A stretch of DNA of 64,000 nucleotides from Roseovarius sp. (GTDB lineage: Bacteria > Pseudomonadota > Alphaproteobacteria > Rhodobacterales > Rhodobacteraceae). This document shows, one piece after another, positions 17,624-26,814 of this stretch. Each line of letters opens with the position of its first letter. Within the stretch, counting starts at the first letter, position 1. The translations under genes were made by a program, and so were the position numbers. The stretch lies in the NCBI RefSeq assembly GCF_030373445.1, contig NZ_JAUCYU010000009.1, positions 124,001 through 188,000 of the forward strand, written 5' to 3'. The notes beneath the pieces are model-generated. The model did no database searches. It was not told the DNA's origin and was given only the letters and a program-made list of their open reading frames with translations.

Positions 17624-18148
17624 TTGGAGCGGATACATCGCATCAGCCTCGTGATCGAAAGCCTGGTCCGCATCCTCGTGGTGGCGGTAATGCTGTTCAT
17701 GCTGGGCGCCGTGCTGCTGGACGTGCTGGTGCGCAACTCGTCGCTGCGGGTGCGCGGGCTGGACGAGCTGGCGCGTTACTCGTTGGTCTGGATCGTGTAT
17801 TTCGCCACGGCCGCCGGGGCGCGGTATGGCGACCTGATCGGCATGGAGAGCCTGGCCAATGCCTGCCCGCCGAAGGTGCAGGTGGTCCTGTGGCTGCTGC
17901 GCCGGCTGATCCTGCTGCTCTTTCTGGCGGCCTTCACTTGGTACGCGCTGGGGCTCGTGCGGCTGATGATCCAGACCGGGCGGTCCTCGGCCAACCTTCA
18001 TATTCCCCTCTGGCTGGTCTACGGGCCGCTTTTCCTTGGGACGTTCCTGATGTTTCTTTCCCTGCTGGTGGACGCGATGCGCCGCGTGGCGGTCAACGAC
18101 ATTCTGACCCCGCCGGACCCGGATGACGGGGGGCGCCTGTGGAACTGA
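17624..18148 (+). CDS. dctQ: TRAP transporter small permease (DctQ), TTG start
   Basis: 174 residues. Hydrophobic helices are at VVAVMLFMLGAVLLDVLV, YSLVWIVYFATAAGARYG, LILLLFLAAFTWYALGLV and LFLGTFLMFLSLLVDAM, with the family segment RVRGLDELARYSLVW. No suitable ATG is present. TTG at 17624 follows GGGAGGAGG by seven bases and fits the usual DctQ N-terminus; an upstream start at 17582 would fall inside the hairpin. It overlaps dctM by 10 bp. Confidence 0.88.
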   Translation: MERIHRISLVIESLVRILVVAVMLFMLGAVLLDVLVRNSSLRVRGLDELARYSLVWIVYFATAAGARYGDLIGMESLANACPPKVQVVLWLLRRLILLLFLAAFTWYALGLVRLMIQTGRSSANLHIPLWLVYGPLFLGTFLMFLSLLVDAMRRVAVNDILTPPDPDDGGRLWN

Positions 18149-19416
18149 CCGCGCTTGCCGTCACCTTCTTCCTGACGCTGCTGATCGGGCTGCCGATCTA
18201 TGCCGTGATGGGCGCGTCGGTGGTGGTGTATTTCATCTTCTCGGGCGTCAACCCGGTGACCATTCCGCACCGGGCCTTTGCCGGGATCGACGTCTTCGTG
18301 CTGATGGCGGTGCCGTTCTTCATGCTGGCGGGCAACCTGATGAACGCGGGCGGCACGACGCGGCGGCTGGTGGCGCTGGCGGAGGCCATGGTCGGCTGGG
18401 TGCGCGGGGGGCTGGCGCATGTGAACATCGTGGTGTCGATGCTGTTTGCCGGCATCTCGGGCTCGGCCGCGGCGGATACGGCGGCGGTGGGCAGCATCAT
18501 GATCAAGTCGATGCGCGAGCGGGGCTATCCTACGGAGTTTGCCACCTCCGTCACGATCTCGTCGTCGCTGATCGGGCCGATCATTCCGCCGAGCATCATC
18601 CTGATCGTCTATGCCGTGGTGGCGGGCGTGTCGGTCAACGCGCTGTTCCTTGCAGGGATCGTGCCCGGCATCCTTCTGGGGGTGGCGCAGATGCTGCTGG
18701 TCTCGGTCTATGCCTGGCGCTACGGGTTCGGCGAGAGGGGGCGGTTTTCATTCATCGCCTTCCTGCGGGCGTTTCTTGACGGGCTGGTGCCGCTTGGCAT
18801 GCCGATCATCATTCTCGGCGGGATATTCTCGGGGTTCTTCACGCCGACCGAGGCGGCGGCGGTGGCCTGTCTTTACGCGCTGGTGGTGGGGATGGTGATC
18901 TATCGCGAGATCCGGTTCCGCGACCTGCCCGGCATCGTTCTGCAGAGCGCCCGGACGACCGGCAGCGCGCTGGTGATCGTCGCCATCGCCGCGCCGCTGA
19001 GCTGGATCCTGACCAAGGAGCAGGTGCCGGCGACGGTAACCGCGGCGATCCAGTCGGTGTCGGACAACCCGATCGTGATCCTGTTGCTGATCAACCTGAT
19101 GCTTCTGGTGCTGGGGGCGTTCATGGAGATGATCGCGGCGCTGATCATCCTCGTGCCGATCCTGCTTCCCGTGGTGACGGGGCTGGGGGTGGACCCGGTG
19201 CATTTCGGGATCATCGTGGCGATCAACCTGACGATCGGGATGATCACGCCGCCGGTGGGGATCAGCCTGTTCATCGGGGCGACGATCGCGAAGATATCGC
19301 CGGAGCGATTGGCGCTGTCGAACATGCCGTTCCTGCTGGTCTCGATCCTGGTGCTGCTGATCATCACCTTCGTGCCGGGGCTGGTGATGGTCCTGCCCGA
19401 TCTTTACGGCGGGTAG
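18139..19416 (+). CDS. dctM: TRAP transporter large permease (DctM), GTG start
   Basis: 425 residues, classic DctM length. Family segments are FVLMAVPFFMLAGNLMNAGG, MLFAGISGSAAADTAAVGS, SSLIGPIIPPSIILIVYAV and NLTIGMITPPVGISLFIGA. It makes the Na+-driven channel with DctQ. The GTG start at 18139 overlaps the end of dctQ, a usual coupling in TRAP operons. Confidence 0.95.
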   Translation: MELTALAVTFFLTLLIGLPIYAVMGASVVVYFIFSGVNPVTIPHRAFAGIDVFVLMAVPFFMLAGNLMNAGGTTRRLVALAEAMVGWVRGGLAHVNIVVSMLFAGISGSAAADTAAVGSIMIKSMRERGYPTEFATSVTISSSLIGPIIPPSIILIVYAVVAGVSVNALFLAGIVPGILLGVAQMLLVSVYAWRYGFGERGRFSFIAFLRAFLDGLVPLGMPIIILGGIFSGFFTPTEAAAVACLYALVVGMVIYREIRFRDLPGIVLQSARTTGSALVIVAIAAPLSWILTKEQVPATVTAAIQSVSDNPIVILLLINLMLLVLGAFMEMIAALIILVPILLPVVTGLGVDPVHFGIIVAINLTIGMITPPVGISLFIGATIAKISPERLALSNMPFLLVSILVLLIITFVPGLVMVLPDLYGG

Positions 19417-19419
19417 GCG

Positions 19420-21123
19420 ATGGCGGAGCGGTACGATTACGTCGTGATCGGCGGGGGGTCCTCGGGCTGTGTCCTGGCGAACCGGCTGTCGGCGGACGGG
19501 CGCAGCCGGGTGCTGCTGGTGGAGGCGGGGCCGGATACGCCGCCCTATGCCGTGCCGGCCTCGATCTATGCCGATGGCTACCTGCCGGATTATTTCAAGG
19601 ACAACCGGTACTGGACCGGGCTGACCGTGACGCGCGATCCGGTGGGCAATGGCAGCGGGAGGGAGCTGGAGGAGCACCGCTACGAACAGGCGCGCGTGAT
19701 GGGCGGCGGGTCGAGCGTGAACGGGCAGGTGGCGCTGCGCGGTATCCCGTCGGATTACGACCGGTGGGAGGAGCTGGGCGCGGCGGGCTGGAGCTACGAG
19801 GAGTGTCTGCCCTATTTCCGCAGGCTGGAACGGGACATGGATTTCGGCGGGCCGAAACATGGCCGTGACGGACCGGTGCCGCTGCAGCGGACCTTTCCCG
19901 AGAACTGGTCGCACTTTGCGCTGGCGTTCCGCGATGCGCTGGAGCGGCGGGGGCTGCCCTATCACGACGATTGCCACGACACGACCAGCGACGGGTGTTT
20001 TCCGTTTCCGAAGAACAATGTCTATGGCCGGCGGGTTTCGGCGGCAGTGGCCTACCTGGACCAGGGGGTGCGGCGGCGGGAGAACCTGCGGATCGTGGCG
20101 GAGACGGTGCTGGAGCGGATCGTGTTCGACGGGCACCGGGCGACGGGCGTGCGGCTTGCCCGCGCCGACGGGACGGTCGAGGCCTGCGATGCCGGCGAGG
20201 TGATCCTGTGTGCCGGGGCGCTGCATACGCCGGCGATCCTGATGCGGCACGGGATCGGGCCGGGCGCGCACCTGGGCGAAATGGGCATTCCGGTGCTGGC
20301 GGATCGGCGGGGGATCGGGCGGAACCTTCAGGATCATCCGCTGGTGGGGGTGGGCCTTCACCTGCGGCCAGGGGCGCGGATGGCATCGAACATGGCCAAC
20401 GCCTTTCTGGTTTACACGCGGTTCACCTCGGGGGTCGAAGGCTGTGCGGCGGGGGACATGAAGATGTCGCTCTCGGCTCGGTTCGACCAGACGCCGATCG
20501 GGCACCAGATCGGGGTGCTGCGGGTGGGACCGGACCAGGCGCATTCGACGGGGTTCGTGGAGCTGCGCTCGCCCGATGCGGGGCAGGAGCCGTTCGTGGC
20601 GTTCAACCTGTTATCGGACCCGCGCGACATGGAGCGGATGAAGGCCGGGGTGCGGTTCGCGATAGAGCTGTTGCAGTCGGAGGAGTTGCAGGCTGTCGGG
20701 CAGGGAGCGTTTGCCGGGGCCTATACCACGTGGATCCGGCGGCTGGGGCACAAGGACCCGGTGTCGCGGACGGTGAATGCGGTGGGCGGCCGGCTTCTCG
20801 ACCTGCATCCGGCGGTGCGCAAGGCGCTGATCGGGATGGCGGTGGCGGGCTACGATATCGAGCGGATGAAGTCCGACGATGCCGAGCTGGAACGGTTCAT
20901 CCGCGACACGGTGCTGGGCAACTGGCATGCCTGCGGGACGGTTGCCATGGGCCGGGCGGATGACCCGGCGACGGGTGTCGGCCCGGATGGGCGGGTGATC
21001 GGGGTGGAAGGGTTGCGGGTGGCCGATGCCTCGGTCTTTCCGCGGATCCCTTGTGCCAACATCAACCTCACCACGATCATGGTGGCGGAGAAGCTGGCGG
21101 ACGCGATCCTCGGGAAAGGTTGA
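19420..21123 (+). CDS. GMC-family FAD-dependent oxidoreductase
   Basis: 567 residues. It has the FAD motif [20 protein letters not shown], the GMC signature ARVMGGGSSVNGQVALRG, a C-terminal WHACGTVAMG with the active-site His, and CANINLTTIMVAEKLAD with the paired Asn. It is the last gene of the LacI-led operon, three bases after dctM. It likely oxidises the alcohol group of the imported substrate before the aldehyde dehydrogenase and dehydratase act; this order is inferred. It differs visibly from the GMC enzyme at 9110 and is not a recent copy. Confidence 0.92.
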   Translation: MAERYDYVVIGGGSSGCVLANRLSADGRSRVLLVEAGPDTPPYAVPASIYADGYLPDYFKDNRYWTGLTVTRDPVGNGSGRELEEHRYEQARVMGGGSSVNGQVALRGIPSDYDRWEELGAAGWSYEECLPYFRRLERDMDFGGPKHGRDGPVPLQRTFPENWSHFALAFRDALERRGLPYHDDCHDTTSDGCFPFPKNNVYGRRVSAAVAYLDQGVRRRENLRIVAETVLERIVFDGHRATGVRLARADGTVEACDAGEVILCAGALHTPAILMRHGIGPGAHLGEMGIPVLADRRGIGRNLQDHPLVGVGLHLRPGARMASNMANAFLVYTRFTSGVEGCAAGDMKMSLSARFDQTPIGHQIGVLRVGPDQAHSTGFVELRSPDAGQEPFVAFNLLSDPRDMERMKAGVRFAIELLQSEELQAVGQGAFAGAYTTWIRRLGHKDPVSRTVNAVGGRLLDLHPAVRKALIGMAVAGYDIERMKSDDAELERFIRDTVLGNWHACGTVAMGRADDPATGVGPDGRVIGVEGLRVADASVFPRIPCANINLTTIMVAEKLADAILGKG

Positions 21124-21132
21124 TGGTGCCCG

Positions 21133-22683
21133 TCAGAACAGCGCGCCGGGCAGCCATGTCGCAAGTGACGGCAGCAGCCAGACCAGCAGGACGCCGATGG
21201 CCTGAAGGCCGATGAAGGGCACGACGCCGGCGTAGATATGGCCGGTGCTGACCTCGGGCGGGGCGGCGCCGCGCAGGTAGAAGAGCGAGAAGCCGAAGGG
21301 CGGGGTCAGGAAGCTGGTCTGCAGGTTGATGGCGATCAGGATGCCCAGCCAGATCGGGTCATGCCCCATCAGGATCAGGGTGGGGGTGACCAGCGGCAGG
21401 ACGATCACCGAGATTTCCACGAAGTCGAGGAAGAAGCCCAGCACGAAGACGAAGAGCATGGTGAAGAGCAACGCGCCGGTGGGCCCGCCGGGGAGATCTT
21501 CGAGCAGGGCCGCGACGCGTTCCTCGCCGCCGAGGCCGATGAAGACGAGCGAGAAGATACCGGCCGCGAGGATGGTGGCGAAGATCATCGCGGTCATGGT
21601 GAGGGTCGAGGTGGCGGCCTCCTGCATGACCTTGGCCTTGATGGTGCCACGCAGGGCAAGCAGGAGGGCCACGATGCCGGCCACGGCGAGCCCGGCGTAG
21701 AGGGCGCCGAGCGTGTAGTCGGTGGCGGAGAGGTCGCTGCGTTGCAGGCGGACGGGAAGGGCGCCGGAAAGGATGCCGAGGAGGATCAGGGCGGCGGCGC
21801 CGAAGACGATCAGGCGCGGGCTGTAGCCGAGGCGGTGGCCTGCCATCAGGATCGCGCCGACGGCGCCGACCGAGGCCGCTTCGGTCGGGGTGGCGACGCC
21901 GCCGAGGATGGCGCCGAGCACGGCGAAGATCAGCAGGACGGGCGGCACCACGGCGCCGAGGATCTCGGAGCGGTCAGGCTTGGCGAGGTCGGCGGCTGCG
22001 GGGGGCATGTCCTGCGGGCGGAGCATGCCGCGGAGCAGGATGTAGACGAGGTAGAGCCCCACCAGCATGAGCCCCGGGATCAGTGCGGCGGCGAAGAACT
22101 GGCCCACGGAGAGCGCCTCGACCGAGAACTTGCCCTGTTCATATTGCGCCTGCTGGTAGGCGTTCGACATCACGTCGGCGAGGATAATCAGCAGGGTTGA
22201 GGGTGGGATGATCTGGCCCAGCGTGCCGGCGGTGCAGACGATGCCGGAGGCGACGCGGGGGTCATAGCCGGTGCGCAGCATGGTGGGCAGGGCGATCATG
22301 CCCATCGCCACCACGGTGGCGCCGACGATGCCGGTGGAGGCCGCGAGCAGCGCGCCCACCAGCACGACGGAGATGCCCAGGCCCCCGCGAAGCTGCCCGA
22401 AGAGGCGGCCCATCGTGTCGAGCAGCACCTCGGCGATGCGGCTTTTTTCCAGCACCGCGCCCATCAGCACGAAGAGGGGGATGGCGATCAGCACCTCGTT
22501 GCTGAGCAGGCCGAAGACCCGCTGGCCCATGGCGCCGAGAAGCGAGATATCCATCGCGCCCGTCAGCCAGCCGAGATAGGCAAAGGTGATGGCCACGCCC
22601 GCGATGCTGAAGGCGACGGGGAAGCCGCAGAGGATCACCGCGACGAGGGCCGCGAACATCAGGAGGTCGAGGTTTTCCGTCAC
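21133..22683 (-). CDS. dctM: TRAP transporter large permease (DctM), long form
   Basis: 516 residues, about 80-90 longer than the other two DctM proteins here. Family segments are LLSNEVLIAIPLFVLMGAVL, LLAASTGIVGATVVAMGMIAL, GQIIPPSTLLIILADVM and NLQTSFLTPPFGFSLFYLRG. The extra length is a central section with two or more added hydrophobic helices (about 260-340). Long forms often pair with TakP/mannitol-chloroaromatic type binding proteins, as found here at 23233. It overlaps dctQ by 4 bp. Confidence 0.93.
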   Translation of the reverse strand: MTENLDLLMFAALVAVILCGFPVAFSIAGVAITFAYLGWLTGAMDISLLGAMGQRVFGLLSNEVLIAIPLFVLMGAVLEKSRIAEVLLDTMGRLFGQLRGGLGISVVLVGALLAASTGIVGATVVAMGMIALPTMLRTGYDPRVASGIVCTAGTLGQIIPPSTLLIILADVMSNAYQQAQYEQGKFSVEALSVGQFFAAALIPGLMLVGLYLVYILLRGMLRPQDMPPAAADLAKPDRSEILGAVVPPVLLIFAVLGAILGGVATPTEAASVGAVGAILMAGHRLGYSPRLIVFGAAALILLGILSGALPVRLQRSDLSATDYTLGALYAGLAVAGIVALLLALRGTIKAKVMQEAATSTLTMTAMIFATILAAGIFSLVFIGLGGEERVAALLEDLPGGPTGALLFTMLFVFVLGFFLDFVEISVIVLPLVTPTLILMGHDPIWLGILIAINLQTSFLTPPFGFSLFYLRGAAPPEVSTGHIYAGVVPFIGLQAIGVLLVWLLPSLATWLPGALF

Positions 22684-23174
22684 GACGGGTCACGCAGGAT
22701 CAGCTTGAGGATCTCCGACAGCGATTGCAGCATCACGAGGACGCAGAAGGCCGGGATCAGGGATTTCAGGAGGAAGACCGCCTCGATCCCGCCGACGGAG
22801 ATCGGGCCTTCGAGGATGTTCCACGAGTTGCGCACCGAGGGCCAGGACCAGTAGAGCAGCGCCGCCATCGACGGCATCAGCAGGCAGATGTGGCCGAAGA
22901 GGTCGATGGTGCGTCGGGAGAGGCGGCTGGCCTTGGCATAGAAGATATCGACGCGGACGTGCTTGTCGACCAGCAGGGTATAGCCCGCGCCCAGCATGAA
23001 GAGCGTGGCATGCATGTAGAGCACGCTTTCCTGCACGGCGATGGAGTTGACGCCGAAGACGTAGCGGCCCAGCACGATGCCGAACTGCACCAGCACCATC
23101 AGGAGTGCCAGCCATTTCGTGACGATCGCCACGATGGTATTGAGCCCGTCGATCGTTGCGGCGATGCGGTTCAT
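22680..23174 (-). CDS. dctQ: TRAP transporter small permease (DctQ)
   Basis: 164 residues with four hydrophobic segments (WLALLMVLVQFGIVLGRYVF, ATLFMLGAGYTLLVDKHVRV, ICLLMPSMAALLYWSW, EAVFLLKSLIPAFCVLVML). HVRVDIFY after helix 2 is a DctQ hallmark. It overlaps dctM by 4 bp and follows dctP after a hairpin-bearing gap. Confidence 0.9.
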   Translation of the reverse strand: MNRIAATIDGLNTIVAIVTKWLALLMVLVQFGIVLGRYVFGVNSIAVQESVLYMHATLFMLGAGYTLLVDKHVRVDIFYAKASRLSRRTIDLFGHICLLMPSMAALLYWSWPSVRNSWNILEGPISVGGIEAVFLLKSLIPAFCVLVMLQSLSEILKLILRDPS

Positions 23175-23193
23175 CTGTCCCCCGGAGAAAGAC

Positions 23194-23218
23194 GGTGCGG
23201 CGCACGGGGCGCCGCACC
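23194..23218 (-). terminator. Strong hairpin between dctP and dctQ
   Basis: A perfect 10-bp stem GGTGCGGCGC / GCGCCGCACC around a 5-nt loop, in the 58-bp dctP-dctQ gap. It is the third such hairpin at this junction in the window. On the minus strand it is followed by GTCTTTCTCC, so partial termination is possible. Confidence 0.62.
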
Positions 23219-23232
23219 GGTGGTTTGCGTGG

Positions 23233-24318
23233 TCAGTAGCCCATCACGCTGGCGCGGGCGTTCATCTGGCCGTTGTCGGCATAGGTCATGTAGCCGCCGA
23301 CGAGGTCGCGATAGGCGATGAAGCTTTCGGTGATGCGTTTGACCAGTTCGTCCTCGTCCTGGCGCAGCTCGTCGATGACTTCCTCGGCTGCCGTGCCCAT
23401 CGCCGCGATGACGTCGTCGGGCAGCTTGCGGACGGTGACGCCGTGCTCTTCGACCAGGGTCTTTAGCGCCTGGGCGTGCTTGGTGGTGTATTCCGTCCAG
23501 ACCGGGTTATAGAGGCTTTCGCAGGCAAAGCTGACCGCCTGTTGCAGGTCTTCGGGCAGCTCGGCGAAGATGTCGGCGTTGACGCCGCATTCCTCGGCCG
23601 AGGAGGGCTCGCCCACGCCGGGCCAGTAGTAGTTCTTGGCAATCTGGTGGTAGCCGAGGGCGCTGTCGGTCCACGGGCCGATGAATTCGCCGGCGTCAAG
23701 CGCACCGGTCTGCAGCGCCTGGAACATGTCGGGGCCGCCCATGGCCTGGGCTGCCATGCCCATCTTGCTGGCCATTTCCGAGGCGAGGCCGGTGGTGCGG
23801 AACTTCATGCCCTTGAGGTCTTCGGCGGAATTGACCTCCTCGCGGAACCAGCCGGCCCATTGCGGGCCGGAATTGCCGCAGAGGAAGGGCTTGATGCCGA
23901 AGCGGCCGTACATCTCGTCGTAAAGCTCCTGCCCGCCGCCGTGGTAGAGCCAGCCGACCTGTTCGTCGGCGCGCAGGCCGAAGGGTTGCGAGCCGAAGAG
24001 CAGGATGCCCTTGGATTTCGAGCCCCAGTAGGCGGGGACAGCGTGGTAAAGCTCGGCCGTGCCTTCGCTGACGGCGTCGAACACGCCGCGGCCGGGGACG
24101 AGTTCACCGGCGGCGAAGAGCTTCACCTCGATCCGGCCGCCCGAGAGGGTGGTGATCCGGTCGGCCAGCATCTGGGCCGCGACGCCCGGCCCGGGCAGGT
24201 TCTTGGGCCACGCAGTGACCATCTTCCACTGCCGCACGTCCTGGGCGATGGCCGGGGCGGCGAGGGCGGTGGCGGCGGTGCCGACGGCGCCGGCTGCCAG
24301 GAACTTTCTTCTGTCCAT
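23233..24318 (-). CDS. TRAP transporter substrate-binding protein, TakP/DctP family
   Basis: 361 residues. The start at 24318 gives MDRRKFLAAGAVGTAATALA, a twin-arginine signal ending at AIAQD; longer frames upstream lack support. The mature part reads KMVTAWPKNLPGPGVAAQML, GGRIEVKLFAAGELVPG, FGLRADEQVGWLYHGGG and AGEFIGPWTDSALGYHQIAK, which resembles TakP-type proteins that bind 2-oxo acids or related carboxylates. It works with the dctQ and long dctM downstream. The substrate is inferred from family likeness only. Confidence 0.88.
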   Translation of the reverse strand: MDRRKFLAAGAVGTAATALAAPAIAQDVRQWKMVTAWPKNLPGPGVAAQMLADRITTLSGGRIEVKLFAAGELVPGRGVFDAVSEGTAELYHAVPAYWGSKSKGILLFGSQPFGLRADEQVGWLYHGGGQELYDEMYGRFGIKPFLCGNSGPQWAGWFREEVNSAEDLKGMKFRTTGLASEMASKMGMAAQAMGGPDMFQALQTGALDAGEFIGPWTDSALGYHQIAKNYYWPGVGEPSSAEECGVNADIFAELPEDLQQAVSFACESLYNPVWTEYTTKHAQALKTLVEEHGVTVRKLPDDVIAAMGTAAEEVIDELRQDEDELVKRITESFIAYRDLVGGYMTYADNGQMNARASVMGY

Positions 24319-24688
24319 GTTATGTCTCCTTGCTGGTATCTCTGACTTGCCGGGATCGGTTCCTCGAACGCGACGGGAACCGCCCGGTATCATCCGGTAA
24401 GCTGACCAGCCCCTGCCAATCGGTGCAAGCTGAATTTTGCTTCCGGAGGCAGGAACGGCCCATCCGTCGTACGGCTTTGCCAGCGGCGCGGGCGGAGTGC
24501 GGGCGGCGGCAAATGCCGCGGAAGTGACCACGAGGGCGGACGGAAAGCCCCGTCAGCCGCATTAACATTGGTAATGAAGGCGCGGACCTGCTATCGATCC
24601 CGGGTGTTGAAACGCACCGGACGACCCAATTTGAAAGACCTATTGTTGCGATTGCGTTTCATGTGGTGGGATTTTCGGACTTGGCCGG
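24319..24688. other. 370-bp gap between the TRAP operon and the glycan locus
   Basis: This is a divergent spacer with no believable gene; short open frames lack a ribosome site and overlap the next gene. It holds a 14-bp palindrome with one mismatch, TGCTTCCGGAGGCA (24438-24451), which may be an operator for the TRAP operon. It likely includes promoters in both directions; none could be assigned clearly. Confidence 0.4.
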
Positions 24689-25861
24689 ATGCAACTCGTT
24701 GTAACGATTTTCTACGACGAACCCGATTGGGCGTTCCACAATATTGCCGTCAACCTGTCGCGGGTCGCGTCTGAGGGGATCGTGTTTCGCGCCATCAGCC
24801 GGACCGAGTGGTTCGGGCGGACGCGGGCGGCGGAAGAGGCTGTCGCGATCTCGGACGTGGTCGTGTTCCTGTGGCGGTTCGACCTGCTGGCCTATCTCGA
24901 CACGCTGTCGCCCGAGGGTTGGGCGCGGCTTCTATCGCCCGAGCGCCCGGCGATCGTGACGATGATCTACGACCATCTCTATACCGATCCCGAGGACCTT
25001 GCCTATTACGGCGATCCCTTCGCGCTATCGGATGGATGGGCCGCATGCTCTGGCCGGCTACGGGATATCTACAGTGCGGCGGACCATCTGCCGGACCCGG
25101 CACACGTGGTGCCGGACGGCGTGGATATCGGGGTCTTCACCCCGGGAGACCGGCAGGCGGAGGGGCCGCTGCGCATCGGCTGGGTCGGAAACAGCGCGTG
25201 GGGCCTGACCGAGGGCGAGGATTTCAAGGGGCGGCATACGATCCTGGCGCCGGCGCTGGAATTGCTGAAGGCGCGGGGCGTTTCGTTCGAACTGCGGCTT
25301 GCCGACAAGGCCGAACAGAGGCGGCCACGGGCGGAAATGCCCGAGTTCTACCGCGATATCGACGTGCTGGTCTGTTCCGCCGCCATCGAGGGGACGCCCA
25401 ACCCCGTGCTGGAGGCGATGGCGACGGGCACGGCGGTTGTCAGCACGGACGTGGGCATCGTGCGCGATGTCTTTGGACCGGAGCAGCGGCGCTTCATCCT
25501 GAAGGAGCGCAGCCCGGAGGCGCTGGCCGAGGCGCTGGGCCGGTTGGCGCAGGACCCCGGAGCACTGGTGCGCTTGCGCGAAGAGAACCTGGCGGCGCGG
25601 CCGCGGATATCTTGGGAAAGCCGCTGGCCGGCCTGGGAGGCTTTGATCGCGGATGCGCTGGCCGCGCGGGCGGCGGGCCGGGGGGACGAGGTTTCCGGGC
25701 GTCTGAGGCTTTTTCGCACGCGCAAGCGGTCGCGGCTGGAGCGGTTGCGGCGCACGGTGGCGGGCAACCGGATTGCGTTCCGGGCCTACGAGACCGCGGT
25801 CAGGCGGTTCCCGAGCCTTGTCCGGCGCACGAAACGCCTGATCGAGAGGAACACGCCGTGA
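24689..25861 (+). CDS. Glycosyltransferase, GT4-like
   Basis: 390 residues. The C-terminal GT-B donor domain has IGWVGNSAWG, IDVLVCSAAIEGTPNPVLEA and ATGTAVVSTDVGIVRDVFGP; the N-terminus (LVVTIFYDEPDWAFHNIAVN) is the acceptor half. It shares layout and motifs with the gene at 26814, so the two are paralogues flanking the epimerase. It is the first gene of a coupled four-gene run (24689-28810). The basic C-terminal tail (RTRKRSRLERLRR) may contact the membrane. Confidence 0.85.
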   Translation: MQLVVTIFYDEPDWAFHNIAVNLSRVASEGIVFRAISRTEWFGRTRAAEEAVAISDVVVFLWRFDLLAYLDTLSPEGWARLLSPERPAIVTMIYDHLYTDPEDLAYYGDPFALSDGWAACSGRLRDIYSAADHLPDPAHVVPDGVDIGVFTPGDRQAEGPLRIGWVGNSAWGLTEGEDFKGRHTILAPALELLKARGVSFELRLADKAEQRRPRAEMPEFYRDIDVLVCSAAIEGTPNPVLEAMATGTAVVSTDVGIVRDVFGPEQRRFILKERSPEALAEALGRLAQDPGALVRLREENLAARPRISWESRWPAWEALIADALAARAAGRGDEVSGRLRLFRTRKRSRLERLRRTVAGNRIAFRAYETAVRRFPSLVRRTKRLIERNTP

Positions 25862-26814
25862 AGCATTGGCTCGTCACCGGGGGAGCCGGTTTCATCGGCA
25901 GTCATCTTGTCGAACTTCTGTTGCAGGCGGGCGACTCGGTGACCGTCGTCGACGATTTCTCGACCGGGCGGCGGGAGAACCTGGCCGGGGTGGCGCAACG
26001 GCAGCGGCTGACGGTCGTCGAAGGGGACGTGGGCGATGCCCGCGTGCTGCACCGGGCGATGACGGCGCCGCTGGACGGTATCTTTCACCTAGCGGCGACG
26101 GTGCAGGTGCAGGACTGCATCCGCGACTGGCTGGGCAGTCACCGGGTGAACGCGACGACCACGCTGACGGTGATGTCGGAGGCCTGCCTGCACGGGGCGA
26201 TGCCGGTGGTCTACGCCTCGTCGGCGGCGGTGTACGGGGACCGGTCGCAGGATATCTGTCACGAGGACCTGGTGGAGCGTCCGCTGTCGCCCTACGGGGC
26301 CGACAAGCTGGCCTGCGAGCATCACGCGCGGGCCTTCGGGGCGATCCACGGGCTGGCCTCGGCCGGGCTGCGGCTGTTCAACGTGTTCGGCCCGCGGCAG
26401 AGGGCGGATTCGCCCTATTGCGGTGTCCTGGCCCGGTTCATCGCCGATGTGGAGGCTGGTCAGCCGCACACGATTTTCGGAGATGGCGAGCAGACCCGCG
26501 ATTTCATCCACGTGGCCGATGTCGTTGCGATCATGCAGGCCATCATGGATCACACGATCGCCGCCCCGGAGGCGCGGATCATCAACGTCTGTTCCGGGCG
26601 GTCGACCTCGGTTCTGGAGGTGGCCGGGCTGATCGACGGGATCGCCGGAAGCGAACCGGCGTTGCGCCATGCCCCGGCCCGCGCAGGAGAGATCAGACAC
26701 AGCCGGGGCAGCACGGCGCTCATGTGTCACCTGCTGGGCCCGCGTGCCTTCCTGAGCCTCGAGGATGGGGTGGCATCGATGATGGCCGCGCAGGCCCGGA
26801 AGCGGATCGCGTGA
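25858..26814 (+). CDS. NAD-dependent nucleotide-sugar epimerase/dehydratase
   Basis: 318 residues, extended SDR. It has the NAD motif VTGGAGFIGSHLVELL at the N-terminus, catalytic YGADK (Tyr-x3-Lys), ASSAAVYGD with the Ser, and FNVFGPRQ. It acts on a nucleotide sugar in the cytoplasm; a UDP-sugar 4-epimerase role (WbpP/GalE-like) is plausible, and the exact sugar is unknown. The GTG start at 25858 has AGAGGAA upstream and overlaps the preceding stop (GTGA). Confidence 0.88.
   Translation: MKHWLVTGGAGFIGSHLVELLLQAGDSVTVVDDFSTGRRENLAGVAQRQRLTVVEGDVGDARVLHRAMTAPLDGIFHLAATVQVQDCIRDWLGSHRVNATTTLTVMSEACLHGAMPVVYASSAAVYGDRSQDICHEDLVERPLSPYGADKLACEHHARAFGAIHGLASAGLRLFNVFGPRQRADSPYCGVLARFIADVEAGQPHTIFGDGEQTRDFIHVADVVAIMQAIMDHTIAAPEARIINVCSGRSTSVLEVAGLIDGIAGSEPALRHAPARAGEIRHSRGSTALMCHLLGPRAFLSLEDGVASMMAAQARKRIA

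Noticed and set aside
24568..24774. Possible 68-residue gene before the first glycosyltransferase
   Set aside because: No ribosome site, no recognisable motif, and it overlaps the start of a strongly supported gene.
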